64,000 bases of DNA from the NCBI RefSeq assembly GCF_021729155.1, contig NZ_JAJQYA010000020.1, forward strand, positions 23,735 to 87,734, read 5' to 3'. Positions within the stretch are counted from its first letter, which is position 1, and each line of letters opens with the position of its first letter. The notes under the pieces are model-generated. The model saw nothing but the letters and a program-made list of their open reading frames with translations. It was not told the DNA's origin and did no database searches. The position numbers were made by a program, and so were the translations under genes. Of the stretch, positions 53,610-63,300 are shown in pieces. This stretch comes from Membranihabitans marinus. GTDB taxonomy: Bacteria > Bacteroidota > Bacteroidia > Chitinophagales > Saprospiraceae.

Positions 53610-56600
53610 CTAGAATATCAAATTTGCTTGCATGGTACCGTTGTGTACTACCTTGCTGTCTCCAATTTTTCGCCCATTATACCTCAGAGATATGACTAGA
53701 CCATTGGGTAGTTTACGTTGTAGATTTGCTTCCCATAAGTAGTTGTTGCCAGCTCTTAAACCATCTAACAGAACTTGTTCTAGGGATAGGTTGATGATGT
53801 CGTATTGGTGTTTCACTATAGAAAAGTCAAAGGCGGTTTGAATATTCCATTTATTATTGGGGACGTAGGACCATGAAATCTTGTTTTTCCAGGTTAGGGC
53901 TTCATCGTTGAGATCCATCGTTTTTCCTATGACTCGGGCATTTTGCAATTCGAAGACCATTTTTTGTTGGATAAGCCATTTTAAGGTGTTTTTTATATCT
54001 GTAAAATGTATGATAAAATTGCGCTCTGCAAATTGATCGGCTACTTGAGTAGTTTTTCTGCGATTTATTTCAGTTAGATTTTGAACGGCTGCATTGAGTC
54101 TAACATTGGTCTTGGAAAAAAGATCTGTAGTTGAATATTGTTCGAACCCATAATTTAAAAATGATTTTTGACTGCGTTTCCAGTATCCGAAATGTTGTTG
54201 GACAGTCTTTCCGTTGCGGTTAATATATACATTGTTAAGGAAGTTGATATTGCTCGAGATTAGGGCGGAATCGGGAATGGAGATGATTTTTATTTTTCCC
54301 AATCGCTGTTGTTTATTTTCAATTCGAACACTGCTTTCCAATTGCCATTTTGACCAAAATTTATGTTCAGTTATTTCATTGGATTGAAATTTGATCGTGG
54401 AATTAATTCCGTAATTAAAGGTTGAAATAAGCTCGTTCTGAACGATATTTACCCTGATATAATTTTTTTCATCTTGATATATGGCGGGAAAAAATTCGTT
54501 TAATTGTTGTACTGAGTCTTGGTTGAGATCTACATATTTGTACTGTCCATTTCCGGGTTCTACCTTTATATATTGAAATCCTCTGCGCGGTTCCTTGCCA
54601 TTGCCAATAGATAAATCGCCGTTGGTGGAGAATCCTGATTTTTTGATTTTTTGGAAGAATTGTAACTGTCCTAATATGTTCCAGCCTTGTTGATCTGCGA
54701 TGAAATTTTCCTCATCATTGATTAAGAAGATGTGACGTAGAGTTGTGATGAGTTTTATGGAGTTTGTAGCTCCATTTTGAATGCTTGACGACCATCTGAT
54801 ATCGTCAGTGTAGTAGGATTTGTCAAACTGGTCAGCGTCAAACAGGTAATCGGTTCGATGACTGTATTCCAATTCGTGTTTGCGCTTCCAATTGGTTTTG
54901 ATGTTCCATCTGTCAAAACGTATGGAGGGAAGGACAAAGCTGTCATTATTTATTACGCTATTTTTTTCACCGGTATATCCTGTTTCTATCACCAGGTTTT
55001 TATTCTGCCACCCTAATTTAAAATCTGGTCTCGAAAATTTGGAGTTGTACAAGTTGCTCCGACTATTGAGAAATTTGTATTCCCCGTTGGCATAAAAATT
55101 TTGTTTTCTCCAACTGAACTTAGCATTGTTTTGCCATCCGCTATAATGGTTTTTAGCCTGGAAATGCTGAATTTCATAGGTCCATTGCCACACAGAATCT
55201 ATATATGAGGCCGATAATAGAGCGATGGATTCATTAAAACTCGTATCATTGGTTTCAAAGTTCCAGTCTCGTTGAAATTCGACGGATCGATAGGGCGTAA
55301 TGGCTGTAAAGTCTTTACCTTTGTATTCGTATTGGCCAGCGATAGTCCATTCCTTGGATTTGCTTTGGTCTAGGTAGTGTCTCCAAGTAAAACCAGACAA
55401 TTGAGACCATCCTATATTGTCCTCTTGATCAAAGTTGGAAAATCTATTTTGATCGAGATTTGAAAGTGCCCATTCGGAATATATTTCACTGCCATTGTCC
55501 CATTTTTTTTGACCTCGAAAAGCCATCATTTGCTGTATCTGAGGGGCTTGTAATGTGGTTGTCGGAGCGTACTGACCACGTGGTTGTCCACTAGCGTCTG
55601 GAGAAACCCATACAAAGCGATCGCCATTGGTATAATTTTCAGATACAATATAATTTCCTTGACCTTCGCCAACAAATGTAAAGCTAGCCGTGTACAATGG
55701 TTTGCGACCATCTTTGGCCAAGGTGAGAATGTCGGTATAACCCATAGAGTCTATGAGGTGGTATAGAACGATACCCTCTTGATAGCCATCTTCCCAAGGT
55801 ATGATAGATGAACCAGCAATATTGTCAATATTGTCTCCTGCTTCTGAGATAATTCTTTCATTTTCCGTTGTGAGTAAGTCATTTTGAAAGGAATTTTTCC
55901 CGTCTTGTTCGCTGTAGAGATCTAGGCTAAAACTATATTGGTTTTTGGTCCATGACGTGTGGCCAGTAAATAGGCTGCGCAAATAGTTTTGTTCTGCCAA
56001 TTCGTATTCCACAATGATTCTACTGGTGGCACTTATATATGTTTTAGCTGTAAAAGTAATCTCTCCCAAATTGTAATCGATGGTATAATCGTTTAGACTT
56101 CCGCGAATCAATCTCTCTCCGTCTAGAAATACTTTTTCTGTTCCGGCGAGTATGACGGCGAAAAGTTGATTGGTTTTCGTACTGAGTCTATATGGCCCTT
56201 GGTTGCCTTCCTCTACGGTTAGTGATGTTCTATTAAATTTTCCTTTTGAGGTCGAGAAGTTGGCTGAAGAAGTTTGATCCCATCCATTTAAATCTTTAGA
56301 TTGGTAGCTGGAATACAGGCCCTTAGTCTTTTTATAATATTTCATAAAATACCTGTTGGGATTGGATACTTCAAAGTCCCCAGCCACCATTTCAAGGTTG
56401 TCCTTTTTGATTTTAATGAAAACATTATCAAATTCTTGGAGTTGAAGGGAATTGCCTTCTGGCTGGAGGGGAATACTATTGTCTGATAAACTTCCTACCA
56501 CCTCCATACCGTTGGGAAGACTTCCTTTGATCTGAAGATCAAAATTGGATTGAAGACTGGCATTTTGGGTATTGCCGATTTGGATTCCTCTCCCAAAGTG

Positions 56601-57032
56601 TCCCGAATACGATAAGTTGGACCATTGAGTGTTTGTGGAGGAATTGGGAATATCACTGGGAAGACTTTCTATTAAATATTCACTACGGATGAGATTGGTA
56701 TCTATCCAGGTATGGATATTGGAAAGGCTGTCGGAAATAGGTGGTATTAGGATAAATAAGGTTTCTGAATAGGTGGAAGGATTTTTTAAGTGAATTTCAT
56801 TGCCGATGATAGTATAATTTGAATCGGGAAGTAATCGACTGCGGCTCGGTTGATAAATATTGACGGTGTTGTTGTGCAATATGGGTTGGTTAACAGTGAA
56901 CATACTATCGCCTATGGCAATACTGTCTATGGACACTGCTGCTCTAGATGTCCACTGAGCCTGTATCTGAAGTGGCAATACCAAAAATGTGATTGCGCAA
57001 TAATATTTTAATACTTTAATACACGCTTCCAT
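53610..57032 (-). CDS. Giant putative outer-membrane beta-barrel protein
   Basis: This 1140-residue exported protein has a signal peptide (about 1-25, ITFLVLPLQIQAQ). I do not recognise a named family. The N-terminal 350 residues include short beta motifs such as KVFLDGERLIRGSLNDYTID and YNLGEITFTAKTYISATSRI, similar in style to the repeated units of SprA/gliding-type outer-membrane proteins. The remaining 700 residues alternate aromatic and polar residues typical of many barrel strands, ending MQANLIF. Its start overlaps the acyltransferase gene by 25 bases, so the two are translationally coupled. This suggests a role in surface or outer-membrane biogenesis. Function is inferred only from architecture. 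Confidence 0.85.
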   Translation of the reverse strand: MEACIKVLKYYCAITFLVLPLQIQAQWTSRAAVSIDSIAIGDSMFTVNQPILHNNTVNIYQPSRSRLLPDSNYTIIGNEIHLKNPSTYSETLFILIPPISDSLSNIHTWIDTNLIRSEYLIESLPSDIPNSSTNTQWSNLSYSGHFGRGIQIGNTQNASLQSNFDLQIKGSLPNGMEVVGSLSDNSIPLQPEGNSLQLQEFDNVFIKIKKDNLEMVAGDFEVSNPNRYFMKYYKKTKGLYSSYQSKDLNGWDQTSSANFSTSKGKFNRTSLTVEEGNQGPYRLSTKTNQLFAVILAGTEKVFLDGERLIRGSLNDYTIDYNLGEITFTAKTYISATSRIIVEYELAEQNYLRSLFTGHTSWTKNQYSFSLDLYSEQDGKNSFQNDLLTTENERIISEAGDNIDNIAGSSIIPWEDGYQEGIVLYHLIDSMGYTDILTLAKDGRKPLYTASFTFVGEGQGNYIVSENYTNGDRFVWVSPDASGQPRGQYAPTTTLQAPQIQQMMAFRGQKKWDNGSEIYSEWALSNLDQNRFSNFDQEDNIGWSQLSGFTWRHYLDQSKSKEWTIAGQYEYKGKDFTAITPYRSVEFQRDWNFETNDTSFNESIALLSASYIDSVWQWTYEIQHFQAKNHYSGWQNNAKFSWRKQNFYANGEYKFLNSRSNLYNSKFSRPDFKLGWQNKNLVIETGYTGEKNSVINNDSFVLPSIRFDRWNIKTNWKRKHELEYSHRTDYLFDADQFDKSYYTDDIRWSSSIQNGATNSIKLITTLRHIFLINDEENFIADQQGWNILGQLQFFQKIKKSGFSTNGDLSIGNGKEPRRGFQYIKVEPGNGQYKYVDLNQDSVQQLNEFFPAIYQDEKNYIRVNIVQNELISTFNYGINSTIKFQSNEITEHKFWSKWQLESSVRIENKQQRLGKIKIISIPDSALISSNINFLNNVYINRNGKTVQQHFGYWKRSQKSFLNYGFEQYSTTDLFSKTNVRLNAAVQNLTEINRRKTTQVADQFAERNFIIHFTDIKNTLKWLIQQKMVFELQNARVIGKTMDLNDEALTWKNKISWSYVPNNKWNIQTAFDFSIVKHQYDIINLSLEQVLLDGLRAGNNYLWEANLQRKLPNGLVISLRYNGRKIGDSKVVHNGTMQANLIF

Positions 57033-57907
57033 CTTTTATGAGTCCATAACCAATTTGGAGATTCATTTAATATGTTGTCCGTAAGTTTTTTTACATATAG
57101 ATCGGTTATTTCAGTAGGTGTAAGGGTAGAAGATTCCTCTAATAAGGTGGTAAAATGAGCGGTGTAGTATCCTCTTTTGGTTTTTTTTATATAAAAATAG
57201 AAGATGGGGAGGTTTAGGCGAGAGGCTAATTGGGACATTCCGGGAACAAAGGGGGTTTTAATCCCAAAAAAATCTACATAATGGGCTTGATCCGTGAAAG
57301 GAGTGGATTGATCACTTAGGAAAAAATAGGCTGAAGACATTCTATCTTTTCTCAACATATCTCTCACTACATTGGCCATGGCGATCATTTCTGTTCCGTG
57401 TCTTTGACGATTTGTTTTAATGTAGTATTCCATACCTTGGTGATGAATGGGTTTATATATTCCAACTGCCCGGCAAGGTAGCTGTTGACCGCCGGCGGTA
57501 ACCGCCCATTCCCAATTATTGATATGGGCTCCAGCGATAATAATATCTTTACCAGCAGCTATGTATCTTTTCATATCCTCATTAATTTGGATGTCAAATC
57601 GACGTTTTAATTCTTCGGAAGACAAATTGGGAAGTTTAAGCGATTCGGCTAAAAGATCACAAAAGTGTTTTTCAAAGGCGGTTCTGATAGCTTTTTGTTC
57701 TGTCTTATTCCGATCCGGGAATACAATATCAATGTTTTTATTGGTGACTTTTCTGCGATATTTAAAAATGTTGAAAATTACTAATCGTGTGAAATTGAGT
57801 ATGTTATATAGCCAATTTAATGGCAGGTGACTCCAGATATTGAGAAATTTCGGGAGAATATATCGTTGTTTTTTTGAAGGATTAACCGAGTTAGAATTTT
57901 TTTTCAT
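57008..57907 (-). CDS. LpxL/HtrB-like lysophospholipid (lipid A) acyltransferase
   Basis: This 299-residue inner-membrane acyltransferase is predicted to add a secondary acyl chain to lipid A or a related lipid. It shows a hydrophobic N-terminal segment (NWLYNILNFTRLVIFNIF), the catalytic H-x4-E motif in GAHINNWEWA, YKPIHHQGMEYYIKTNRQRHG and YFFLSDQSTPFTDQAHYVDF, and ends SPNWLWTHKRWKRVLKY. The order fits LpxL-type enzymes of Bacteroidota. The overlap of its 3' end with the giant outer-membrane protein gene links lipid A modification with the outer-membrane protein. Confidence 0.93.
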   Translation of the reverse strand: MKKNSNSVNPSKKQRYILPKFLNIWSHLPLNWLYNILNFTRLVIFNIFKYRRKVTNKNIDIVFPDRNKTEQKAIRTAFEKHFCDLLAESLKLPNLSSEELKRRFDIQINEDMKRYIAAGKDIIIAGAHINNWEWAVTAGGQQLPCRAVGIYKPIHHQGMEYYIKTNRQRHGTEMIAMANVVRDMLRKDRMSSAYFFLSDQSTPFTDQAHYVDFFGIKTPFVPGMSQLASRLNLPIFYFYIKKTKRGYYTAHFTTLLEESSTLTPTEITDLYVKKLTDNILNESPNWLWTHKRWKRVLKY

Positions 57908-58315
57908 AGTGTAATTTCAATTCCATAAAAGTAACAGTATTGAAGTGAATGAGGTAAACTTGAAGAGTGAAAATATATTTGTTTTAATATTTATACCAAA
58001 TGCATTTGATATAAAACCCATTTAAATTTTTTTAGTTGTGCCTTTACTGTCAAAGCAAGGATGAAAAAGAATTGGTGTAGTAAGGCTGTGAATGTTGTGG
58101 TTACTGGAATCAATGATGTGAAATATATGATGTATTCTTGTGAATATGTATGTTTTACACAATCATTTATTTAACTTTGTCGATTGTAGAAGGATATAGG
58201 AGAATTCTATTTATACCAATTAATAAATAGAGATTCTTTTGGTAATTCTTGTAGTTAATGATATGATGGTTTGAATTGCAAGTAATTAAGGTAGATATAA
58301 ATAAAAAAAAGAGAA
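57908..58315. other. Divergent intergenic region with short repeat-like ends
   Basis: This is a 408-base gap upstream of both the acyltransferase (minus) and the aspartylglucosaminidase (plus). It contains TTATACCAAATGCATTT at 57991-58007 and TTATACCAATTAATAAAT at 58211-58228, both resembling the ends of the element at 40986. No gene and no clear promoter box. Confidence 0.55.
57991..58007. repeat. MITE-like end sequence
   Basis: TTATACCAAATGCATTT matches the outer 15-17 bases of the element at 40986-41146. A second, poorer copy begins at 58211. The centre of the element is not seen between them, so this may be a decayed copy. Confidence 0.6.
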
Positions 58316-59281
58316 ATGGAAAGGAGAAATTTTATAAATAAAATATATGGTGGCCTGGTAGGTACCAGTTTATTGAGTTTCTCTAGGGCAAGAGAGGTTG
58401 GAGAGATGCTGAATGGGCCAGTTGTAGTATCGACCTGGGATTTTGGAATGGTAGCCAATGCAGAGGCTTGGAAGATATTGGGCAGTGGGGGAAGAAGTTT
58501 GGACGCCGTTGAAAAGGGAGTCAGAATAATAGAATCAGATGTTAATAATCAGACTGTTGGAATTGGAGGATTACCGGATAGAGATGGATATGTGACCTTA
58601 GATGCCTGCATTATGGACGAGACCGGAAATGCGGGTTCTGTTAGTTTTTTGCAAGATATAGAACATCCCATTTCAGTGGCTAGAAAAGTAATGGAAGATA
58701 CGCCCCATGTAATGCTAGCTGGTGCAGGTGCTTTGCAATATGCTTTGGAGTCAGGTTTTGAGAAAAAATCATTGCTTACAGACAAATCCAAAGCCGCATG
58801 GGAGAAGTGGAAGAAAAAATCTGATTATAAGCCCATCATTAATATTGAAAATCACGACACTATTGGAATGATAGCCATGGATTCCCAAGGTCAATTGTCT
58901 GGGGCATGTACGACCAGTGGATTGGCATACAAAATGCATGGGAGAGTAGGAGATAGTCCTGTTATTGGAGCTGGATTATATGTAGACAATGAAGTGGGGG
59001 CAGCAACCGCTACCGGAATGGGGGAAGCCGTATTGAAAACTTGCGGGAGTTTTTTGGTCGTTGAATTGATGAGGCAGGGACTGTCGCCGGAGCAAGCTTG
59101 TAAAGAGGCGGTGTTGCGAATTGCTAAGAAACAAAATTACAACGATTTTCAAATTGGTTTTTTAGCGCTCAACAAGCGTGGGGAGACTGGGGCATATTGC
59201 ATTCACCCCGGTTTTAACTATAGTCTTAAGGATAGTAAAAATGAGCGATTGGTGAAGTCCAAGAGTTATATTAAAGGGTAA
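58316..59281 (+). CDS. Tat-exported N4-(beta-N-acetylglucosaminyl)-L-asparaginase-like Ntn hydrolase
   Basis: This 321-residue hydrolase of the aspartylglucosaminidase/isoaspartyl peptidase family cleaves the GlcNAc-Asn link of glycoproteins or beta-aspartyl peptides. The N-terminus MERRNFINKIYGGLVGTSLL is a twin-arginine signal. The precursor self-cleaves before Thr182, in HDTIGMIAMDSQGQLSGACT. Substrate-binding motifs HGRVGDSPVIGAGLYVDNEV and TATGMGEAVLKTCG follow. The alpha chain (VVSTWDFGMVANAEAWKIL, SLDAVEKGVRIIE, VGIGGLPDRDGYVTLDACIM) is of the glucosaminyl-asparaginase type. It stands alone and likely serves glycoprotein scavenging in the periplasm. Confidence 0.95.
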   Translation: MERRNFINKIYGGLVGTSLLSFSRAREVGEMLNGPVVVSTWDFGMVANAEAWKILGSGGRSLDAVEKGVRIIESDVNNQTVGIGGLPDRDGYVTLDACIMDETGNAGSVSFLQDIEHPISVARKVMEDTPHVMLAGAGALQYALESGFEKKSLLTDKSKAAWEKWKKKSDYKPIINIENHDTIGMIAMDSQGQLSGACTTSGLAYKMHGRVGDSPVIGAGLYVDNEVGAATATGMGEAVLKTCGSFLVVELMRQGLSPEQACKEAVLRIAKKQNYNDFQIGFLALNKRGETGAYCIHPGFNYSLKDSKNERLVKSKSYIKG

Positions 59282-59550
59282 AGAGGAATAATATTTAAAG
59301 AATTTTTTCTCAGGGTTTTAGATTTTTAAATAAAAATATGAAAAATGTAAGACCTTTACTGGCTTTGGCTTGTATAGATGAGATTACTTTATTATTTGTT
59401 GTCCTCTGATTTTTAGCATTAAAATTTAGTGTTAAAAAAACGTATTAAATAAAATTGGAATGGATTTTGTAATATTCTATTCGAGATACATAAAATCTTA
59501 AACAGGTAAATGCGTTTTAATGATGCATTTTAAAAAGATAATTGATCATC

Positions 59551-62184
59551 ATGATAAAATATGTACTAAGCTTAATAGTATTGATTAGCAGTTTTTCTGC
59601 GGGATTTGGACAAGGAAAAGTTGTTGCATCGGATGCAAGTGGTAAATTGGGCGATATCGTTTCAGTAGACATAACCGTAGACGATTTTAAGAATCTGTTT
59701 GGATTTCAGATTTTAGTCACCTACGACAAATCTCTACTGAGATTACAGAGTATCTCTAATTTTGCCAGTGAATTGTCTGATTATGACAATGACAACTTTG
59801 TAAGTAACCTCGACAATGCCAATGGCATTATTTTGACGACTTATGATAATCTAAATAGTGATGCTGGATTTACCCTGGCCAATGGTTCAAGGCTATTTAC
59901 TATTAATTTTGAGATAATATCGAATAGTGCTACTTCGGTAAATGTCAATTTGCCGCAAGAAGTTGATTTTGGAGAGTATTCTCGTGAGCTGGAGGTGATC
60001 AATAACAGTTACAGTAACATAGGAGCGAGTACCGATGGAGGTGTGGTAACTATTGAATCAGGAACGGGAGGAGGTAATCGAATCCAATTGATATTGGGAA
60101 CTGCTGAAGGGCAAACTGGAGAGACCATTTGTGTCCCTATGACAGTTAGAGATTTTAACGACGTAGTAGGTATGCAATACAGCATTAATTTCAATACCGA
60201 TGTGCTTGAGTTTGTAGAAAGTAAAGATTTTAATTTAACGGGATTTAGTACGGCGTCTATAAATACTGAGCATATTGGGACCAGTAGTGCTTTGGTGGTG
60301 ACTTGGAATTCTCCATCTACCGACCCTATATCGTTAGGAGATGGAACAGTGATAGTAAATCTTTGTTTCAAGATTAAGGCGAGTTCTGGTAGTTCTGATT
60401 TGAGATTTACCTCTAGCCCTGTAGTGATAGAATTTGCAGTGCCTGATGGATCAGGCAGTACAGTGGCTGGGCAATCACAGTTGACCGATGGAAGAATTTC
60501 TGTGGCAGGCAGTGGCGGTGGAGGTACTACCTGTGATTTGACAGGGTTTGCAGTAGCTGCGGAACAGGTGAGTTCTCCTAATGGGTCGACAGTTTGTGTT
60601 AATTTTACCGGTAAAGGTATCAATAAACTTGGTGTCTTACAGAGTTTAGTTACATGGGATCCCACGGTATTGAGTAATCCCACAATGGAGTTTGTTAATT
60701 TACCTGGTGGGGGCAATGATTTCAATCTCGGTAATGGCGCTGATGGTTATATGATATTGGTATGGACGTATTCCAGTGCCGATTTACAGGGAACGACCTT
60801 GGATGATAATTCGATATTGTTTAAAATGTGCTTTGACGTAATCGGAAGTAACGGCCAAAGTAGTGATATTAAATTTGAAGAAAATGACCGTACCAAGTTT
60901 TTGGCAAGTGATGTAGAAGGCAATCGATTTACCTTTCAATCTTGTTCAGGCAAAGTGACGGTTGGGAGTAGTCAAGGAGTTTCAGTTACCAGTAACAATC
61001 CCACTTGTTTCGGAGATAATAACGGAAGCATTAGCCTAAATGTTTCTGGAGGGCAGTCGCCATATACTTACGAATGGACGAAAAATGGTTCAAATGTTGG
61101 AAGTACTAATAATATTTCCAGTCTTACGGCAGGAACCTATCACTATAAAGTAACGGATAATTCTAATGCGGTGATAGGTGAGGCTGATGTAGTACTGACT
61201 GAACCAAGTGAGATAGTGATTCAAAGCAATGTTACACCAATAGTGAATGGAAATGATGGAGCAATAGCTTTGACGGTTACAGGAGGAAGTGGAAATTATA
61301 TGTATAATTGGAGTAATGGTTCAGACAGTAAAGATATTAGTGGATTGGGACAGGGGAGTTATACGGTGACTGTAACAGATGGATCGGGTTGTTCGGTTTC
61401 CCATGAAGCTTCAATTGGAGATGCAGAATATACTGTTGAGATTACGGCTACTAGTAACTACAATGGCTTTGATATAAGTTGTTTTGGGGAAAGCAATGGT
61501 AGTTTAAGCGCTCAAGCTAAATTTGGTAAATCTCCCTATACCTATAAATGGAGTACAGGTGATGAGTCCCCTACCATAAGCAATGTGGGTGGAGGAGAGT
61601 ATAGCGTAACGGCTACCGATGCCGATGGAGAAACAACAACTGCGAGTTACATAGTCAATGAACCAGAAAGATTAACGGCTACTATAGTTACAGAACCTTC
61701 TAACGGAGTGAATGCAGGAACCGCACAGGTCTTTGCTACCGGGGGAGCTGAGCCGTATTCATTCTCTTGGAATGACAAAAACCCTGGTTCCACTACTTCT
61801 TTTATTAGTGGGTTGGCCGAAGGCAGGTATCGAGTTATTGTTACTGATGGCAACAACTGTATCACACAGAATGAAGCAGTAGTACCCATCGATGATCAAG
61901 ATTGTTATGTGGCTGTAGAGGTTATGACACCTAACGCCGATGGAATCAATGATGAATTGCGTATCAATTGTATCGAAGGATCCAATAATACTTTGAGATT
62001 GTTTAATCGTTGGGGTACATTGGTATACATCGAAGACAATTACAACAATACATGGACAGGTATGGATCAAGACGGTTCAGAATTATCTGACGGTGTTTAT
62101 TATTTTGTTCTGGAAGTTGTCGATGCCAACAATGTGATCAGTCAATATAAAGGACATGTGACGTTGTTGCGAAAACTAAATTAA
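59551..62184 (+). CDS. Cohesin/SprB-repeat surface protein with type B T9SS C-terminal domain
   Basis: This 877-residue surface protein starts at the ATG at 59551 (an in-frame TTG lies 9 bases upstream). The signal peptide (about 1-23) is followed by three cohesin-like beta-sandwiches (about 24-150, 176-310 and 326-478). Each has the pattern of a GxxGxxVxVxV start and a DxxLLxF-like strand (SVDITVDDFKNLFGFQILVT, CVPMTVRDFNDVVGMQYSIN). Four SprB-type repeats follow (about 480-780, GSISLNVSGGQSPYTYEWTK). The C-terminal gliding-motility-associated CHU_C domain (about 785-877) shows MTPNADGINDELRINCIEGS and LRLFNRWGTLVYIEDNYN. This domain directs T9SS export and attachment. The PorP/SprF gene follows after 57 bases, the usual pair for type B substrates. 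Adhesion or scaffolding is the likely role. Confidence 0.93.
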   Translation: MIKYVLSLIVLISSFSAGFGQGKVVASDASGKLGDIVSVDITVDDFKNLFGFQILVTYDKSLLRLQSISNFASELSDYDNDNFVSNLDNANGIILTTYDNLNSDAGFTLANGSRLFTINFEIISNSATSVNVNLPQEVDFGEYSRELEVINNSYSNIGASTDGGVVTIESGTGGGNRIQLILGTAEGQTGETICVPMTVRDFNDVVGMQYSINFNTDVLEFVESKDFNLTGFSTASINTEHIGTSSALVVTWNSPSTDPISLGDGTVIVNLCFKIKASSGSSDLRFTSSPVVIEFAVPDGSGSTVAGQSQLTDGRISVAGSGGGGTTCDLTGFAVAAEQVSSPNGSTVCVNFTGKGINKLGVLQSLVTWDPTVLSNPTMEFVNLPGGGNDFNLGNGADGYMILVWTYSSADLQGTTLDDNSILFKMCFDVIGSNGQSSDIKFEENDRTKFLASDVEGNRFTFQSCSGKVTVGSSQGVSVTSNNPTCFGDNNGSISLNVSGGQSPYTYEWTKNGSNVGSTNNISSLTAGTYHYKVTDNSNAVIGEADVVLTEPSEIVIQSNVTPIVNGNDGAIALTVTGGSGNYMYNWSNGSDSKDISGLGQGSYTVTVTDGSGCSVSHEASIGDAEYTVEITATSNYNGFDISCFGESNGSLSAQAKFGKSPYTYKWSTGDESPTISNVGGGEYSVTATDADGETTTASYIVNEPERLTATIVTEPSNGVNAGTAQVFATGGAEPYSFSWNDKNPGSTTSFISGLAEGRYRVIVTDGNNCITQNEAVVPIDDQDCYVAVEVMTPNADGINDELRINCIEGSNNTLRLFNRWGTLVYIEDNYNNTWTGMDQDGSELSDGVYYFVLEVVDANNVISQYKGHVTLLRKLN

Positions 62185-62241
62185 TTAGTATTTATAAAGA
62201 GGTATAAATTTTGTTTTGTAAACCATTAAGGACTAGATAGG

Positions 62242-63300
62242 ATGAGTGAATATTTACAACGAATACATACATTTGTAACCAGTGTTACTAAGAGGGCCGA
62301 TGTAGCATGGGTCGGTCGAAACCGTCCTATATCCCTAGGGGTATTAATTGGAAGATGGTCTTTGACCTTGATTCTTGGATGGATGAGCTGTGTAGGATTA
62401 CAGGCTCAAGATGTGGCCAGTTATAGGCATTATCCATCTAATTATCATTTGATTAATCCGGCTGCTAGCGGGATGAATGGTCATGTTATAATGTTGAATT
62501 ATATTAATAGATGGAATTCTTTTCCAGGTAATCCACAAACCTTTACAGGAGCTTATAACGGACCAGCTAGTGAAAAAATTGGATTGGGTGCCATGGTGAT
62601 ATCTGATAATCTTGGTTCATTAAATCGGACCTCTGGTCAATTGTCCTATGCCTACCGGTTTAATATTGAAGACACTAAGGTGAGTTTTGGATTGTCAACG
62701 GGAATAGAAAAATACAAACTTCAAGCTTCTGCTTTGTTGGGATCTGGTATTGATCCTACTGATCCATTAATCATACAAGCGGCTGGTGGATATACTGTTT
62801 TTGATGCATCCTTTGGTGTTCATGCCAAATTACCAGATGGCTTTCAATTGGGATTGGCCATACCCAATTTAATACGGACACGTGTAGATAATAATTCTTC
62901 TGAAGAATTGGAAACAGAAAACACTTTATTTAAATATTTTGTGGCATATGCAGGATATCGTATGCCATTGGAAGGGTATAACTTCGATTTTGAACCGTCA
63001 ATTCAAGTGAGAAATGTTAGAAATGCACCCTTTCAAGTTGATCTCAATTTAATAGGTTATTACGCAGATGAACAATTGATTGGAGGATTTACCTATACCG
63101 TTGGGGGTGGAAATGGAGCTAATATATTGCTGGGCACCAGGATAAATAAAGTAAATATATTATATTCTTATGGAGTGTCTTTCGCTGATTTCCAGACATA
63201 TAATAATGGTTCCCATGAAGTAAGTCTTCGATTTGATCTGTTTAATCCAGACAAAGTCGAAGAAGTTGAAGATGAAAGAGCGCGCAGAAGAAGAAGGTAA
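62242..63300 (+). CDS. PorP/SprF family T9SS outer-membrane protein
   Basis: This 352-residue outer-membrane protein helps secrete and anchor type B T9SS substrates. The family start is YRHYPSNYHLINPAASGMNG at about residue 60, followed by NYINRWNSFPGNPQTFTGAY, LGAMVISDNLGSLNRTSGQL, SYAYRF, and FDFEPSIQVRNVRNAPFQVD late in the barrel. The ATG at 62242 gives an unusually long N-terminal extension of about 35 residues before the hydrophobic signal core (LTLILGWMSCVGLQAQ). A later start is possible but no ATG precedes the core closely. A charged tail (VEEVEDERARRRRR) ends the protein. It pairs with the adhesin gene upstream. Confidence 0.95.
   Translation: MSEYLQRIHTFVTSVTKRADVAWVGRNRPISLGVLIGRWSLTLILGWMSCVGLQAQDVASYRHYPSNYHLINPAASGMNGHVIMLNYINRWNSFPGNPQTFTGAYNGPASEKIGLGAMVISDNLGSLNRTSGQLSYAYRFNIEDTKVSFGLSTGIEKYKLQASALLGSGIDPTDPLIIQAAGGYTVFDASFGVHAKLPDGFQLGLAIPNLIRTRVDNNSSEELETENTLFKYFVAYAGYRMPLEGYNFDFEPSIQVRNVRNAPFQVDLNLIGYYADEQLIGGFTYTVGGGNGANILLGTRINKVNILYSYGVSFADFQTYNNGSHEVSLRFDLFNPDKVEEVEDERARRRRR

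Noticed and set aside
60009..60725. A 238-codon minus-strand frame inside the cohesin/SprB adhesin gene
   Set aside because: It is antisense to an unmistakable gene, has a Pro/Thr/Val-rich composition arising from the repeat-rich plus strand, and shows no motif or signal peptide.
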